A DNA stretch of 64,000 nucleotides from Acinetobacter sp. Marseille-Q1618 (GCF_902809855.1 NZ_CADDWJ010000002.1:868001-932000), one strand, 5' to 3'. Positions 1 through 12,186 are shown, counted from the stretch's first letter. Translations and numbers: made by a program. The notes: generated by a model from the sequence alone, not told the origin.

Positions 1-757
1 CGATAAAGAATAAACCTTGCTCACCTTGACCATCGCCATAAGGTAGCGAATGACGTAAGATTTCTAACTCTTCGCCTTCATCATCTTCAATCACTGCACG
101 GGCAATATGTGCATTTTCAGGTTTCACATCATCATCAAGTTCAATACTTTCTAATTTGGTTCGTCCGATTACATGCTCTTGTGCATCGACTTTTAAACGT
201 TTCCAGCTTTCTAAGTTATGAACATAACGTTGTGCAAAAACAAAAGAACCATCCGTAAAAATGCCTGCATCGTCACCTAATAGTGCTGTCTCACCGCGAT
301 CATCAGGGAATTGTGGATTTTCTGTACCATCAATAAAACCTGTTAAATCACGCCCATCTAAATAACGGAAACACACCCGTTCATCTAAAACTTCAACTTG
401 GTCTTGAATACCATCAAAAAAAGACTGACTTAAGGCAAAGCAAATATCGGTACGTGCCGATGCAATGTGAATTAGGAGGTCAGCAGGAACAACAGGCATC
501 GTAAATGAACCTTGAATTGGTTCAAGTTGTTTAAAACCTGCTGGATTTTGCGGATAAAGTTTTGCCCAGAGTTCAGGACCAAAAGCGACAGAGGTTTTAA
601 TTTCTGCATCAGGATGTTGGGTGATTAAACGATCTCGTGTGGTAAAAAAATCATTCAGTTGTTCTTTTAAAGCATCAATAGAGAGATTTTTTAAATTTAA
701 AACAATAAAACGTGCATGATTCGAAGGTAATGGCAAAATTACGGATTGGGCTGTCAT
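1..757 (-). CDS. Dyp-type peroxidase (YfeX-like), C-terminus beyond left edge
   Basis: Translating the minus strand from the ATG at 757 gives about 252 residues open to the window edge. They begin MTAQSVILPLPSNHARFIVL and contain the Dyp hallmark GFIDGTENP (the GxxDG motif, whose Asp takes part in peroxide cleavage). The haem-ligand His should lie in the missing C-terminal third. A GAGGAG ribosome site lies about 10 bases before the ATG, which fixes the start. Family knowledge: these are cytoplasmic haem peroxidases of the YfeX/TyrA branch that oxidise dyes and porphyrinogens, with the physiological substrate usually unknown. No signal peptide or encapsulin-targeting tail can be judged because the C-terminus is absent. 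The gene reads away from the LysE-type gene to its right. Confidence 0.85.
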   Translation of the reverse strand, partial: MTAQSVILPLPSNHARFIVLNLKNLSIDALKEQLNDFFTTRDRLITQHPDAEIKTSVAFGPELWAKLYPQNPAGFKQLEPIQGSFTMPVVPADLLIHIASARTDICFALSQSFFDGIQDQVEVLDERVCFRYLDGRDLTGFIDGTENPQFPDDRGETALLGDDAGIFTDGSFVFAQRYVHNLESWKRLKVDAQEHVIGRTKLESIELDDDVKPENAHIARAVIEDDEGEELEILRHSLPYGDGQGEQGLFFI

Positions 758-884
758 TTTAACGATGGCTCCTCAAATTATTGTGTATTCTCATACTATT
801 GTGCATGATCCAGTGCATACAAGGTAGTAAAGAGTGATACTTTTTACCGATTAAATTAATCGAAAAGTGTTGTATCAAAATCGT

Positions 885-890
885 TATAAT
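885..890 (+). promoter_or_regulatory. Probable -10 element for the LysE-type gene
   Basis: A perfect TATAAT lies about 30 bases before the ATG at 921; no good -35 is seen. Transcription from it would start near 897. That makes the GTG at 867 unusable and supports the ATG at 921. Confidence 0.45.
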
Positions 891-920
891 ACGCTTTTTA
901 AAAAATGCACTAACATTGTT

Positions 921-1541
921 ATGTCCTATCAAATTTGGTTTGCCTATATGTTGGCATGCTGGGTGATTAGTATTTCTCCCGGTGCAGGTGCGATTGCCTC
1001 GATGTCGAGTGGTCTAAGTTATGGTTTTCGGCGTGGTTATTGGAATGCAATTGGCTTACAACTGGCACTGATTGTACAAATCGGCATTGTGGCGGCTGGG
1101 GTTGGGGTATTATTTGCAACAACGCCTTGGGCATTTTTAGTGGTGAAATGGTTTGGCGTATTGTATTTGCTGTATTTAGCCTATCTACAGTGGAATGCCC
1201 CAATTCAGTCGATCGACATTAAAACCGAAACTAAGCCAAAAACCATTCCTATGCTGATGTTGCATGGTTTTTTGGTCAATATGAGTAACCCTAAAGCAAT
1301 CGTATTTTTATTAGCAGTATTACCGCAATTTTTGGATTTATCAAAGCCACAGTGGATTCAATATGTGATTATGGCGGTGACCATGATTACGATTGATTTG
1401 ATCGTGATGGCAGGTTATACAGGTTTGGCAGCCAAAGTGTTACGTTTACTTAAATCACCTAAGCAACAGAAATATATGAATCGAACTTTTGCTGTATTGT
1501 TTAGCTGTGCCGCAGGTTTGTTGAGTTTGGTGCATCAATGA
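921..1541 (+). CDS. LysE/RhtB-family amino-acid exporter
   Basis: A 206-residue very hydrophobic protein with about six membrane segments. It begins MSYQIWFAYMLACWVISISP and carries the family signature SPGAGAIASMSSGLSYGFRRG near residues 17-37. A later segment, GFLVNMSNPKAIVFLLAVLP, matches the usual LysE N-P-K-x2-F/L motif. Such inner-membrane proteins export amino acids or derivatives; the substrate cannot be read from sequence. The reading frame extends upstream to a GTG at 867, but the family start matches the ATG at 921 and a TATAAT lies inside the extension. No strong ribosome site is seen. The gene stops one base from the end of the convergent broken methyltransferase gene. Confidence 0.85.
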   Translation: MSYQIWFAYMLACWVISISPGAGAIASMSSGLSYGFRRGYWNAIGLQLALIVQIGIVAAGVGVLFATTPWAFLVVKWFGVLYLLYLAYLQWNAPIQSIDIKTETKPKTIPMLMLHGFLVNMSNPKAIVFLLAVLPQFLDLSKPQWIQYVIMAVTMITIDLIVMAGYTGLAAKVLRLLKSPKQQKYMNRTFAVLFSCAAGLLSLVHQ

Positions 1542-2139
1542 TTAAGTTGAAGAATCTTGTGATTTTTTACGAAGAATAAGTCGATGTTTATGCCAAAATT
1601 TAAGTTGATCATTGGCTAATGGATATTCGCCTAGCATTTCTTCTTGATGCAGTATTTCAAAATTCTTATTGAGTAACAACTCAAGTTCGGTTTGGCTAAA
1701 ACCAATAAACTGTTGTGGACTGTGTTTAACCCAAGCATCTTGATCACCGAGAAGATCGACAACAAAAATACCATTTTCAAATAAAGCATTACAGATGTTT
1801 GTTGTTAAAAACAGTTTGAAAATTCTGAGGTTAGCAGAAAAATAAACTCAGTAGGGCAACAATTAAACTGGCTTTAGGAAATTGATACTCCTCAAAAGTC
1901 TGTTTTGTAAAATAATAGCTTTGATGATTTTGAAAACGTGTGAGACAAATATTTTCTGAGATTTCAGCGGCATCAAAAGCGTAAACTTGATAATTTTGAC
2001 TCAGTAAAAATGCAGATTGATTGCCTGCGCCACAAGCACAATCGACTGCAATCAATGGTAATTCTTCTACGAATTGAATTGCTTGTTCCATGATAGGCTG
2101 ATGCGTTTGATTTTGAGTAACTTCAGTATGTGTTGGCAT
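1542..2139 (-). pseudogene. SAM-dependent methyltransferase, broken by a stop and a frameshift
   Basis: From the ATG at 2139 the frame encodes MPTHTEVTQNQTH and a SAM-binding motif I, AVDCACGAGNQSAFLL, then stops after SLFFC at about 1831. Reading through the TAA and shifting one base near 1805-1810 (one extra A in an AAA run) recovers a convincing C-terminal half: NICNALFENGIFVVDLLGDQ, then FSQTELELLLNKNFEILH, ending KKSQDSST at 1542. One gene has therefore acquired both an in-frame stop and a +1 frameshift. The intact protein would be a class I methyltransferase of about 200 residues with unknown substrate. Two separate lesions make a single sequencing error an unlikely explanation. Confidence 0.75.
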
Positions 2140-2191
2140 ATTGGATCAAGTTTTGAGTTTTTATGATTGCACAGGATAAGTGACAAAGTGT

Positions 2192-2992
2192 TTAAGTCAC
2201 TTTTTTAACTTTTTGAATAATAAATACAGCCGCAAATAAAATCGACATGGTTAAAACAATGCTTAAACCTGTGGAAATATTTAAGCCTGCACTCGACCAT
2301 AAACCGACAGTAACTCCGATTTGCGCAATGATAAAAGCAGCGATGACCATTTGTTTAGGAGAGTGAGAAACTAAACGTGCGGTTAATGCAGGAATGACGA
2401 GTAATGCACCCATAAGTAAAGAACCTACCGCACGCAGAGCCAAAACGGTAAATAAAGCCAAGAGCAACATAAAAATTAAACGTTGCCATTTCGCATTGAC
2501 ACCTTCACTGACAGCAATGTCAGGATCAATAGCAATTTGAATCTGTGCTTGCCAATATTTAAACAACACAGCCAATGCAGCAGCAATTATCAATACAAAA
2601 ACAGGTAAATCCGACCATTCAATTGTGAGTAAATCACCAAATAAATAACTCAATAATTCAGGTCTTAATGCAGGCAGATGTTGAATCAACAGTAAACCTG
2701 AACAAAGTAAAGTCGCAGAGCATAAGGCAAGGAGTGCATCATTCGGTAAACGAGGATCATGTAAAACCCAAAGAATCGCCACCAAAAGAATCGCTGTAAA
2801 GCTTACGCCAGCCCATAGTGGCAAAGTCAGTACAGCAGCCAAAGCCACACCTAGCAATGTTCCATGTGCCATGGTATCGGCAAAAAAAGACATTCTGCGC
2901 CAAAGCATTAAACAACCTAAAGGTGCAGTTAAAAAAACCAAAAGCGTGCCCATAATCCATGCAGGTAACAGCAGTTGTAACCATTCCATCAT
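2192..2992 (-). CDS. znuB: Zinc ABC transporter permease ZnuB
   Basis: A 266-residue integral membrane protein with about eight hydrophobic segments, in the ABC-3 (ZnuB/TroC) family. Family stretches seen are RRMSFFADTMAHGTLLGVAL and LRAVGSLLMGALLVIPALTA. It forms the inner-membrane channel of the ZnuABC zinc importer, energised by ZnuC and fed by periplasmic ZnuA. It starts three bases after the znuC stop, so the two are translationally coupled in a zur-znuC-znuB operon. Two adjacent ATGs (2992 and 2989) could each serve as the start. The operator at 4351-4365 should control it. Confidence 0.95.
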   Translation of the reverse strand: MMEWLQLLLPAWIMGTLLVFLTAPLGCLMLWRRMSFFADTMAHGTLLGVALAAVLTLPLWAGVSFTAILLVAILWVLHDPRLPNDALLALCSATLLCSGLLLIQHLPALRPELLSYLFGDLLTIEWSDLPVFVLIIAAALAVLFKYWQAQIQIAIDPDIAVSEGVNAKWQRLIFMLLLALFTVLALRAVGSLLMGALLVIPALTARLVSHSPKQMVIAAFIIAQIGVTVGLWSSAGLNISTGLSIVLTMSILFAAVFIIQKVKKVT

Positions 2993-2995
2993 GTT

Positions 2996-3784
2996 TTAGG
3001 CTTCCGGTTCAGGGTGAATGTGTGGGCGAGCATCATGTTCACAGGTCTTAGCGGTATCGCCATGTGCACAATGATCATGATGATGTTGATAGGGAACACG
3101 ATTTGTGCCGAAAATCGCTTGATACTCAGGATGTTGCTGAATATTTTCAGGTAAGCCACTACAACAAATATGTTTATTTAAGCAAATCACACGTTGTGTA
3201 CCTTGCATGACCCATTGCAAATCATGCGACACGATTAAAATCGAACAACCATAACGCTCAGGTAAACTCCGCACATAATCATAAAGCTCCGCTTCAGATT
3301 GAATGTCTAAACCTTGCATAGGTTCATCTAAAACCAAAACATCAGGTTGACGTAACAAAGCACGTGCCAAAAGTACACGCTGACGCTCACCCCCTGAAAG
3401 CTGTTGTACTTTTGAGTCTTTTAGTTTGGCAATGCCAGTATCTCGGATAATTTCAGCTTTGATTGCTTTGTCGCATTTTTCTAAATTCAATAAATCTTTT
3501 ACACGTAGCGGTAGACTATGCGAAGGATTGAATTTTTGTGGTACATATGCCAATTTTAATTTTTTAGGACTAATGATTTTACCTGAGTTGGGTTTGACAA
3601 TCCCCAATAACACCTTGATCAGGGTGGATTTACCTGCACCATTGGGACCAATCAGCGTGACAATTTCTTTCTCATGTAAAGAGAAATCAACATTTTTTAA
3701 AATATCACGCTCATCAATTCGAACATTGATTTGCTGTAATTGAACCAGCGTTGGCGTTAAGCCTTGCTCGAGCACTGCTGACAT
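2996..3784 (-). CDS. znuC: Zinc ABC transporter ATPase ZnuC
   Basis: A 262-residue ABC ATPase with Walker A GPNGAGKST, signature LSGGERQRVLLARALL and Walker B DVLVLDEPMQGLD, followed by the switch His in IVSHDLQWVM. The C-terminal 35 residues are His- and Cys-rich (HHHDHCAHGD, then CEHDARPHIHPEPEA), as in other zinc-specific ATPases. It powers zinc uptake through ZnuB. Its start lies inside the last 28 bases of zur, indicating coupled translation. Its order after zur and before znuB, with znuA divergent, is the classic gammaproteobacterial zinc-uptake arrangement. Confidence 0.95.
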   Translation of the reverse strand: MSAVLEQGLTPTLVQLQQINVRIDERDILKNVDFSLHEKEIVTLIGPNGAGKSTLIKVLLGIVKPNSGKIISPKKLKLAYVPQKFNPSHSLPLRVKDLLNLEKCDKAIKAEIIRDTGIAKLKDSKVQQLSGGERQRVLLARALLRQPDVLVLDEPMQGLDIQSEAELYDYVRSLPERYGCSILIVSHDLQWVMQGTQRVICLNKHICCSGLPENIQQHPEYQAIFGTNRVPYQHHHDHCAHGDTAKTCEHDARPHIHPEPEA

Positions 3785-4254
3785 AGTCCAGAAATCTCAA
3801 TAATACTGTGATGCGCTTTAAATCCGTCAGAATCCGCAAGTTGGTCAAGTTGCTCGATTAAGCCTTTTGCTGAGGCTTCTTTCACCGTATGACAGCCTGA
3901 ACAAATCAAAAAGGCCGCTTGATGTCCAGCACGAGGATGACAACACGGAATATATGCATTGATCGAGGTTAAGCGGTGAATAAAACCTTTTTCTAATAAA
4001 AAGTCTAAGGTTCTATAGACGGTAGGTGGGGCAGCAGGACGTTCAGAGGCACCTTTGAGTTTCGCCAATAAATCATAAGCACCCACAGGACCTGTTGCAT
4101 TCAAGATCAGTTCCAAAACTTCTTTTCGTAAAGGTGTGAGACGAGCGCCCGCAGCAGCACAAATACTCTCGGCTTCCAATAAGCGAGTTTTGACATTTTG
4201 ATGGTCATGTACGCCATGCAAAGTATCATGATGCTCGTGTGAACATAGGTTCAT
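3757..4254 (-). CDS. zur: Zinc uptake regulator Zur (Fur family)
   Basis: A 165-residue Fur-family repressor. The N-terminus is His-rich (CSHEHHDTLHGVHDH). A winged-helix region contains ARLTPLRKEVLELI and PTVYRTLDFLLEKGFIHRL, the recognition-helix motif. The C-terminal part carries paired cysteines (LICSGCHTV and CQQC) for the structural zinc. Zur with bound zinc represses zinc-uptake genes. The ATG at 4254 is chosen because a GAGGTG ribosome site sits 5-6 bases upstream; an upstream ATG at 4290 in the same frame has none. It heads the zur-znuC-znuB operon and is probably autoregulated by the palindromes upstream. Confidence 0.93.
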   Translation of the reverse strand: MNLCSHEHHDTLHGVHDHQNVKTRLLEAESICAAAGARLTPLRKEVLELILNATGPVGAYDLLAKLKGASERPAAPPTVYRTLDFLLEKGFIHRLTSINAYIPCCHPRAGHQAAFLICSGCHTVKEASAKGLIEQLDQLADSDGFKAHHSIIEISGLCQQCSSKA

Positions 4255-4299
4255 TACACACCTCGAAAGACATTTTAAAGAAATGGACAATCACAAATA

Positions 4300-4324
4300 G
4301 TAACATGAAGCCCGATCATGTTAC
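4300..4324. repeat. Perfect 9-bp inverted repeat between zur and znuA
   Basis: GTAACATGA, a 7-base spacer, then TCATGTTAC. It lies 46 bases before the zur ATG and overlaps a possible zur -10 (TACTAT on the minus strand). It is not followed by a T-run, so it is not a terminator. It may be a second operator; its spacing differs from the Zur box at 4351. Confidence 0.55.
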
Positions 4325-4350
4325 GAATACCATAGGTTTTTTTTAATATT

Positions 4351-4365
4351 TGTTATAATATAACA
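4351..4365. promoter_or_regulatory. Zur operator
   Basis: TGTTATAATATAACA is a perfect 7-1-7 palindrome and matches the known gammaproteobacterial Zur box core (TGTTATANTATAACA). It lies 29 bases before znuA and contains a TATAAT (4354-4359) that can serve as the znuA -10, so a bound repressor would block znuA directly. It can also act on the divergent zur-znuCB operon. Confidence 0.9.
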
Positions 4366-4393
4366 TTTAAACATCTTGGATAAAACTCTCCGC

Positions 4394-5236
4394 ATGAAAC
4401 GCTTTTTTGCTTTGTGTATTGGTGCATTATTTGCAGGTATCACTTGGGCGCAAGCACCTTTGGTCGTGTCTACACATCCTATCTATTTGATTTCAAAAAA
4501 AGTTACACAAGGTATAGAAGAACCTGTATTGCTTTTGGACAATCAAAGCGGACACGATGTTCAACTTACACCACTCAATCGCAAAACCATGAAAGAAGCG
4601 TCTTTGGTGATTTGGTTGGGCAAAGCCCATGAAGCACCTTTAGAAAAAGTGTTGAAAGACAATCCGAATGCGATTTCTATTTTAGAGTCAGGAATTATTC
4701 AGGCATTGCCCTTAAGAAGTCCACGTGGCGCAGCCTTAAAAGATACGGTAGATACCCATGTTTGGCTTGATCCAAACAATGCAGTACGGATTGGCTTTTT
4801 TATTGCCGCTCTGCGTTCTCAGCAACATCCTGAAAATAAAACAGCGTATTGGAACAATGCCAAAAAATTTGCTAACGAAATGCTGCTTGCTTCGCAAAAA
4901 TATAGCCGAGAAGGGGTAATGCGACCTTATTGGGCATATCATGATGCCTATCAATATCTAGAACGTTCATTAAATCTAAAATTTGCAGGTGCAATGACGG
5001 ATGATCCGCATGTTGCGCCGACCATTGCACAGATTAAATACCTAAATGACAATCGCCCTTACAAAAAAATGTGCTTACTTGCAGAAGCCAGCGCGAGCCC
5101 GAGTCAATATAAAAAATTAGGGGCAATTTCTTTTCAATCTGTTGATGAATCTTTGGCAAAACAACAAGATTTTGTGGTTGCATGGCAAACTTTGGCAGCA
5201 CAAACACAAGCATGTATACTAAATGCACGAAAATGA
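4394..5236 (+). CDS. znuA: Zinc ABC transporter periplasmic binding protein ZnuA
   Basis: A 280-residue cluster A-I substrate-binding protein. The signal peptide is MKRFFALCIGALFAGITWAQ, cut near residue 20. Likely zinc ligands are the His in SGHDVQLTPLNRK, the His in DTHVWLDPNNA, the His in WAYHDAYQYLE and a late acidic residue. The His/Asp-rich flexible loop of Escherichia coli ZnuA is absent, as in shorter family members. It captures periplasmic zinc and delivers it to ZnuBC. The ATG at 4394 is chosen because it begins a proper signal peptide; an upstream TTG at 4376 would spoil it. The Zur box overlaps its promoter. Confidence 0.92.
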   Translation: MKRFFALCIGALFAGITWAQAPLVVSTHPIYLISKKVTQGIEEPVLLLDNQSGHDVQLTPLNRKTMKEASLVIWLGKAHEAPLEKVLKDNPNAISILESGIIQALPLRSPRGAALKDTVDTHVWLDPNNAVRIGFFIAALRSQQHPENKTAYWNNAKKFANEMLLASQKYSREGVMRPYWAYHDAYQYLERSLNLKFAGAMTDDPHVAPTIAQIKYLNDNRPYKKMCLLAEASASPSQYKKLGAISFQSVDESLAKQQDFVVAWQTLAAQTQACILNARK

Positions 5237-5314
5237 TGCAAATAATAAGCAACTCTTGTACAGATCAAAAGCAGTTGAATATGTGAAAAAAACACGACTA
5301 AGGTCGGGAAAAGA

Positions 5315-5343
5315 TTGCATGTTCAGGGGTGTAACTCTATAAT
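5315..5343 (+). promoter_or_regulatory. Sigma-70 promoter of the atp operon
   Basis: TTGCAT (5315-5320), 17 bases, TATAAT (5338-5343), 65 bases before the atpI ATG. This is the only strong promoter seen in the znuA-atpI gap and should drive the whole atp operon. Confidence 0.75.
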
Positions 5344-5407
5344 GCCTGCGATTAAAAACGATCATCAGCTAAACTTGTCAAGCATTTATGCTGTAAGTGG
5401 ATAAAAA

Positions 5408-5800
5408 ATGAGCCGAACTAGTCGCATGATTGACCGACGATTAGCGAAAGCTTTGGTCTATTTACAAGCGTTAATGATTCCTGTTTCAGCCTTGATAGGG
5501 TGGGTCTTGAAAGACTCGACTGCGGCTCTCAGTGCAGCTTTGGGTGCATTCTTATGTTGGCTAGCCAGTTGTTATTTTTCTTGGCAGTCATTTCGAGCAG
5601 CAGGCGCGCGAGCATCGAAACAAGTTCTTTCGAACATGTATCGGGGCATGATGGGCAAATTTGCAATCGTGATCGTTGGATTCATTTTAATTTTAAGCAA
5701 TGTCAAGCCGTTATCCCCGGTTGCATTGTTTTGTGGTTTTATACTTGTACAAGCCATGACGTGGATCGCTCCTTTTTGGGCAACCCGTTTACAAAAATGA
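5408..5800 (+). CDS. atpI: ATP synthase subunit I
   Basis: A 130-residue membrane protein with four hydrophobic segments (for example ALMIPVSALIGWVL, AALSAALGAFLCWLASCYF and FAIVIVGFILIL). AtpI assists assembly of the c-ring and is not part of the final enzyme. It is weakly conserved, so the call rests largely on its position as first gene of the operon, 111 bases before atpB. The ATG at 5408 follows GTGGATAAAAA, a modest ribosome site. Confidence 0.9.
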   Translation: MSRTSRMIDRRLAKALVYLQALMIPVSALIGWVLKDSTAALSAALGAFLCWLASCYFSWQSFRAAGARASKQVLSNMYRGMMGKFAIVIVGFILILSNVKPLSPVALFCGFILVQAMTWIAPFWATRLQK

Positions 5801-5907
5801 GTATAAGCACAGCAAAAATTGAAAAGTTTTTCAGGAATAGGCGAGATATCAAGCAGCACGCGATATTCGTTTTATTCTATTAGTTTTTTTACATTGACCA
5901 GGTGTGA

Positions 5908-6786
<879 letters not shown>

Positions 6787-6860
6787 TGGTATTACCTAAC
6801 TATCAATCGGTGGTTAGGTACAGTTTTTTTAACTTAATTTGGTATAAACCTAACCTCTGA

Positions 6861-7115
<255 letters not shown>

Positions 7116-7154
7116 TCAGCTTAATTCCTAAATTAAACCATTGAGGAATTTGCA

Positions 7155-7625
7155 ATGAATATCAACCTCACATTGATTGGCCAAGCGATTGCATTTGCGA
7201 TTTTTGTCGCATTCTGCATGAAATTTGTATGGCCACCACTAATCAATGCGATTAGTGAGCGTCAGCGTCGTATCGCTGATGGCTTAAATGCTGCTGAAAA
7301 AGCAAAAGCTGACCTTGCCGATGCGCAAGCTCAAGTGAAGCAAGAAATTGATGCAGCAAAAGCACAAGCGGCTCAATTGATCGAACAAGCGAACCGTCGT
7401 GCAGCACAATTGGTTGAAGAGGCACGCACTCAAGCATCTGCTGAGGGCGAGCGTATTCGTCAACAAGCGAAAGAGTCTGTTGATCAAGAAATCAATTCTG
7501 CACGTGAAGAATTACGTCAACAAGTTGCTGCTCTTGCAGTTGCTGGTGCAGAGAAAATTCTGAACCAACAAGTTGACGCAGAAGCTCATAATGCCATGCT
7601 GAATCAGCTGGCTGCTAAACTTTAA
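7155..7625 (+). CDS. atpF: ATP synthase F0 subunit b
   Basis: A 156-residue protein with one N-terminal membrane helix ([20 protein letters not shown]), then a long Ala/Gln/Glu-rich helix that forms the right-handed coiled coil of the peripheral stalk. The length matches the Escherichia coli protein (156). It anchors F1 through the delta subunit encoded next. A GAGGAATTTGCA ribosome site precedes the ATG. Confidence 0.97.
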   Translation: MNINLTLIGQAIAFAIFVAFCMKFVWPPLINAISERQRRIADGLNAAEKAKADLADAQAQVKQEIDAAKAQAAQLIEQANRRAAQLVEEARTQASAEGERIRQQAKESVDQEINSAREELRQQVAALAVAGAEKILNQQVDAEAHNAMLNQLAAKL

Positions 7626-7636
7626 GAGAGGCGAAT

Positions 7637-8173
7637 ATGGCTGAACTCTTGACGTTGGCACGCCCGTACGCTAAAGCAGCTTTTGCTTATGCATCTGAAC
7701 AAAATGCAACTGACGTTTGGTCAAATGCATTACAGATGCTAAGTGCTGCGGTGCAAGACGAAGCATTTTCCGCTTATTTAAATCGCCCTGAGCTGACTCC
7801 TACTGAACAAGTAGGTGTGTTCTCTAAACTTTTAGGTGACGTACAAACGACGCAAGTGTCAAACTTTTTGACCTTACTTGCTGAAAATGATCGTTTGCTT
7901 CTGCTTCCTGAAATTGCTGAAGAATACGAACAGCTTAAATCACAGAATAACAATACTGTTGATGTTGTTATTGAATCGGCTTTTCCGCTTGATTCAGTAC
8001 AAGAACAAAAACTTGCACATGCACTTGAAAAACGTTTTAACAGTGCTGTGAAAGTAACAGTGGAAGTCAACCCGGCTTTAATCGCTGGTGTTGTTATTCG
8101 TGCAGGCGACCAAGTGATAGATGATTCTGCGCTTAACAAGCTTGAAAAAATGCGGACTCGTCTTCTTGCGTAA
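7637..8173 (+). CDS. atpH: ATP synthase F1 subunit delta
   Basis: A 178-residue OSCP/delta protein starting [19 protein letters not shown], the usual opening motif, and ending with the conserved [23 protein letters not shown] segment (seen as [20 protein letters not shown]). It links the stalk to the top of F1. The start is 12 bases after atpF with a GAGAGGCG site. Confidence 0.97.
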   Translation: MAELLTLARPYAKAAFAYASEQNATDVWSNALQMLSAAVQDEAFSAYLNRPELTPTEQVGVFSKLLGDVQTTQVSNFLTLLAENDRLLLLPEIAEEYEQLKSQNNNTVDVVIESAFPLDSVQEQKLAHALEKRFNSAVKVTVEVNPALIAGVVIRAGDQVIDDSALNKLEKMRTRLLA

Positions 8174-8236
8174 TTATTTATAAAGAATTACAGCGTAAAA
8201 GAAGACTGAACTTAAAAAAGATTGAGGTATAGCGCA

Positions 8237-9781
8237 ATGCAACAACTGAATCCATCCGAGATCAGTGCGCTCATTAAACAGCGTATCGGCGATCTGGACA
8301 CCAGCGCGACCGCTAAGAACGAAGGAACCATTGTTATGGTTTCCGACGGTATTGTGCGTATTCACGGCCTTGCTGATGCAATGTACGGTGAAATGATCGA
8401 ATTCGACGGCGGCTTATACGGTATGGCACTGAACCTAGAACAGGATTCAGTGGGTGCCGTTGTTTTAGGTAACTACTTAAGCCTTCAAGAAGGTCAAAAA
8501 GCACGTTGCACAGGTCGTGTATTAGAAGTTCCAGTTGGTCCTGAACTTCTAGGCCGTGTAGTAGATGCTTTGGGTAATCCAATTGATGGTAAAGGCCCTA
8601 TTGATGCAAAACTTACTGATGCTGTTGAAAAAGTAGCACCAGGCGTAATTTGGCGTCAATCAGTGGATCAACCTGTACAAACTGGTTATAAATCAGTAGA
8701 TACAATGATCCCAGTAGGTCGTGGTCAACGTGAGTTGATCATTGGTGACCGTCAAACTGGTAAAACAGCAATGGCGATTGATGCGATCATTGCTCAAAAA
8801 CAATCAGGCATTAAATGCGTATACGTTGCGATTGGTCAAAAACAATCAACAATTGCAAACGTAGTGCGTAAGCTTGAAGAAACTGGCGCAATGGCGTACA
8901 CCACTGTTGTAGCAGCTGCTGCAGCTGATCCTGCAGCAATGCAGTATTTAGCTCCATATGCTGGTTGTACAATGGGTGAGTACTTCCGTGACCGTGGTGA
9001 AGATGCGCTTATCATTTATGATGACTTGTCTAAACAAGCGGTTGCATATCGTCAAATTTCATTGCTTCTTCGTCGTCCACCAGGTCGTGAAGCTTATCCA
9101 GGTGACGTGTTCTATCTTCATTCACGTCTACTTGAGCGTGCTTCTCGTGTATCTGCTGACTATGTTGAGAAATTCACGAATGGTGAAGTTAAAGGTCAAA
9201 CTGGTTCTTTAACTGCATTGCCAATCATTGAAACTCAAGCGGGTGACGTATCTGCATTCGTACCAACCAACGTAATTTCGATTACTGACGGTCAGATCTT
9301 CTTAGAAACATCATTATTTAACGCAGGTATTCGTCCTGCTGTGAACGCAGGTATCTCTGTATCACGTGTTGGTGGTTCTGCTCAAACGAAGATCATCAAA
9401 AAATTGTCTGGTGGTATCCGTACCGCTTTAGCGCAATACCGTGAATTGGCAGCGTTTGCTCAGTTTGCTTCTGACCTTGATGAAGCAACACGTAAGCAAC
9501 TTGAACATGGTCAACGTGTAACTGAATTAATGAAGCAAAAACAATATGCTCCATATTCAATTGCTGACCAAGCTGTATCAGTATATGCATCTAACGAAGG
9601 CTATATGGCTGACGTTGAAGTGAAGAAAATCGTAGACTTTGATACTGCGTTAATCTCTTACTTCCGTTCAGAACATGCTGCGTTAATGCAACAAATCGAT
9701 GAAACTGGTGATTGGAACAAAGACATCGAAGCTGCATTCAAAGCAGGTATTGAAAGCTTTAAAGCGACTCAAACTTACTAA
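8237..9781 (+). CDS. atpA: ATP synthase F1 subunit alpha
   Basis: A 514-residue protein with P-loop GDRQTGKTA, the Walker B region [17 protein letters not shown], and the family signature [20 protein letters not shown]. It forms the non-catalytic nucleotide sites and contributes the arginine finger. The ATG at 8237 gives the standard [10 protein letters not shown] start and has TTGAGGTAT upstream; an in-frame TTG at 8222 would add five residues and is rejected. Codon use is strongly biased toward preferred codons, as expected for a highly expressed gene. Confidence 0.98.
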   Translation: MQQLNPSEISALIKQRIGDLDTSATAKNEGTIVMVSDGIVRIHGLADAMYGEMIEFDGGLYGMALNLEQDSVGAVVLGNYLSLQEGQKARCTGRVLEVPVGPELLGRVVDALGNPIDGKGPIDAKLTDAVEKVAPGVIWRQSVDQPVQTGYKSVDTMIPVGRGQRELIIGDRQTGKTAMAIDAIIAQKQSGIKCVYVAIGQKQSTIANVVRKLEETGAMAYTTVVAAAAADPAAMQYLAPYAGCTMGEYFRDRGEDALIIYDDLSKQAVAYRQISLLLRRPPGREAYPGDVFYLHSRLLERASRVSADYVEKFTNGEVKGQTGSLTALPIIETQAGDVSAFVPTNVISITDGQIFLETSLFNAGIRPAVNAGISVSRVGGSAQTKIIKKLSGGIRTALAQYRELAAFAQFASDLDEATRKQLEHGQRVTELMKQKQYAPYSIADQAVSVYASNEGYMADVEVKKIVDFDTALISYFRSEHAALMQQIDETGDWNKDIEAAFKAGIESFKATQTY

Positions 9782-9869
9782 GATTCAATCAGATTGAATC
9801 TAGTTAAGGTTTGGTTCACGGATCAACCTTCGGAAGCTCGAAAGGGCTTTCGAATACTAGGTTAAGCGT

Positions 9870-10739
9870 ATGGCAAATTTAAAAGAAATTCGCGCCAAAG
9901 TAGCTAGTATCAAGAGCACGCAGAAAATTACTCGCGCGATGCAAATGGTAGCAGCTTCTAAGATGCGTCGTGCGCAAGAGCGCATGGCTCAGGGCCGTCC
10001 GTATGCCGAAAATATGCACCGTGTAATTGCTCATTTGGTACAAGCGAATCCTGAATATAAACACCGTTATATGGTTGAACGTCCTGTAAAACGCGTTGGC
10101 TATATCATTGTGTCTTCAGATCGTGGCCTTGCTGGTGGTTTGAACATTAACTTGTTCAAGAAAGTGGTCAAACATGTCCAACAGCAACAAGAGCAGTCAA
10201 TTGAAGTTCAATTTGCTTTGATTGGTCAAAAAGCGGTTTCGTTTTTTAAAAACTACGGCGGTAAGGTACTTGGTGCGACAACACAAGTTGGTGATGCTCC
10301 AAGTCTTGAACAGTTAACTGGTTCTGTACAGGTGATGTTAGACGCATTTGATAAAGGCGAATTAGATCGTATTTATCTTGTGTCAAACGGCTTTGTCAAT
10401 GCCATGACTCAAAATCAAAAGATCGAACAACTTGTTCCTTTGGCTGCGGCTGATACAAGTGAGGATCTAAACCGTCAATACGGTTGGGATTACCTCTATG
10501 AACCAGAAGCTGAAGAGCTTTTAAATGGTTTATTGGTTCGTTACATCGAGTCGATGGTGTATCAAGGTGTGATTGAAAACATCGCATGTGAGCAATCTGC
10601 ACGTATGGTAGCAATGAAAGCTGCAACGGATAACGCAGGTGAGCTTATCAAGAGCCTACAACTCATTTATAACAAGCTGCGTCAAGCCGCGATTACTCAG
10701 GAAATTTCTGAGATCGTTGGTGGTGCCGCTGCCGTTTAA
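9870..10739 (+). CDS. atpG: ATP synthase F1 subunit gamma
   Basis: A 289-residue central-shaft protein. Its N-terminal helix reads [20 protein letters not shown] with [16 protein letters not shown] next, and its C-terminal helix contains [17 protein letters not shown] and [20 protein letters not shown]. Both helices form the coiled coil that rotates inside the alpha3-beta3 hexamer. The 88-base gap after atpA holds a small hairpin (GGAAGCTCGAAAGGGCTTTC region) that may affect message processing. Confidence 0.97.
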   Translation: MANLKEIRAKVASIKSTQKITRAMQMVAASKMRRAQERMAQGRPYAENMHRVIAHLVQANPEYKHRYMVERPVKRVGYIIVSSDRGLAGGLNINLFKKVVKHVQQQQEQSIEVQFALIGQKAVSFFKNYGGKVLGATTQVGDAPSLEQLTGSVQVMLDAFDKGELDRIYLVSNGFVNAMTQNQKIEQLVPLAAADTSEDLNRQYGWDYLYEPEAEELLNGLLVRYIESMVYQGVIENIACEQSARMVAMKAATDNAGELIKSLQLIYNKLRQAAITQEISEIVGGAAAV

Positions 10740-10750
10740 CATTATTTTGA

Positions 10751-12160
<1,410 letters not shown>

Positions 12161-12186
12161 TTAGTTCCCTAATTTAGGAGATTCTC

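Noticed and set aside
867..920. Upstream GTG start for the LysE-family gene
   Set aside because: A TATAAT lies inside this stretch, so it is probably untranscribed, and family proteins start at MSYQ.
7774..8139. 121-codon open frame opposite atpH
   Set aside because: Antisense to a certain atp gene with Ser/Cys-rich shadow composition.
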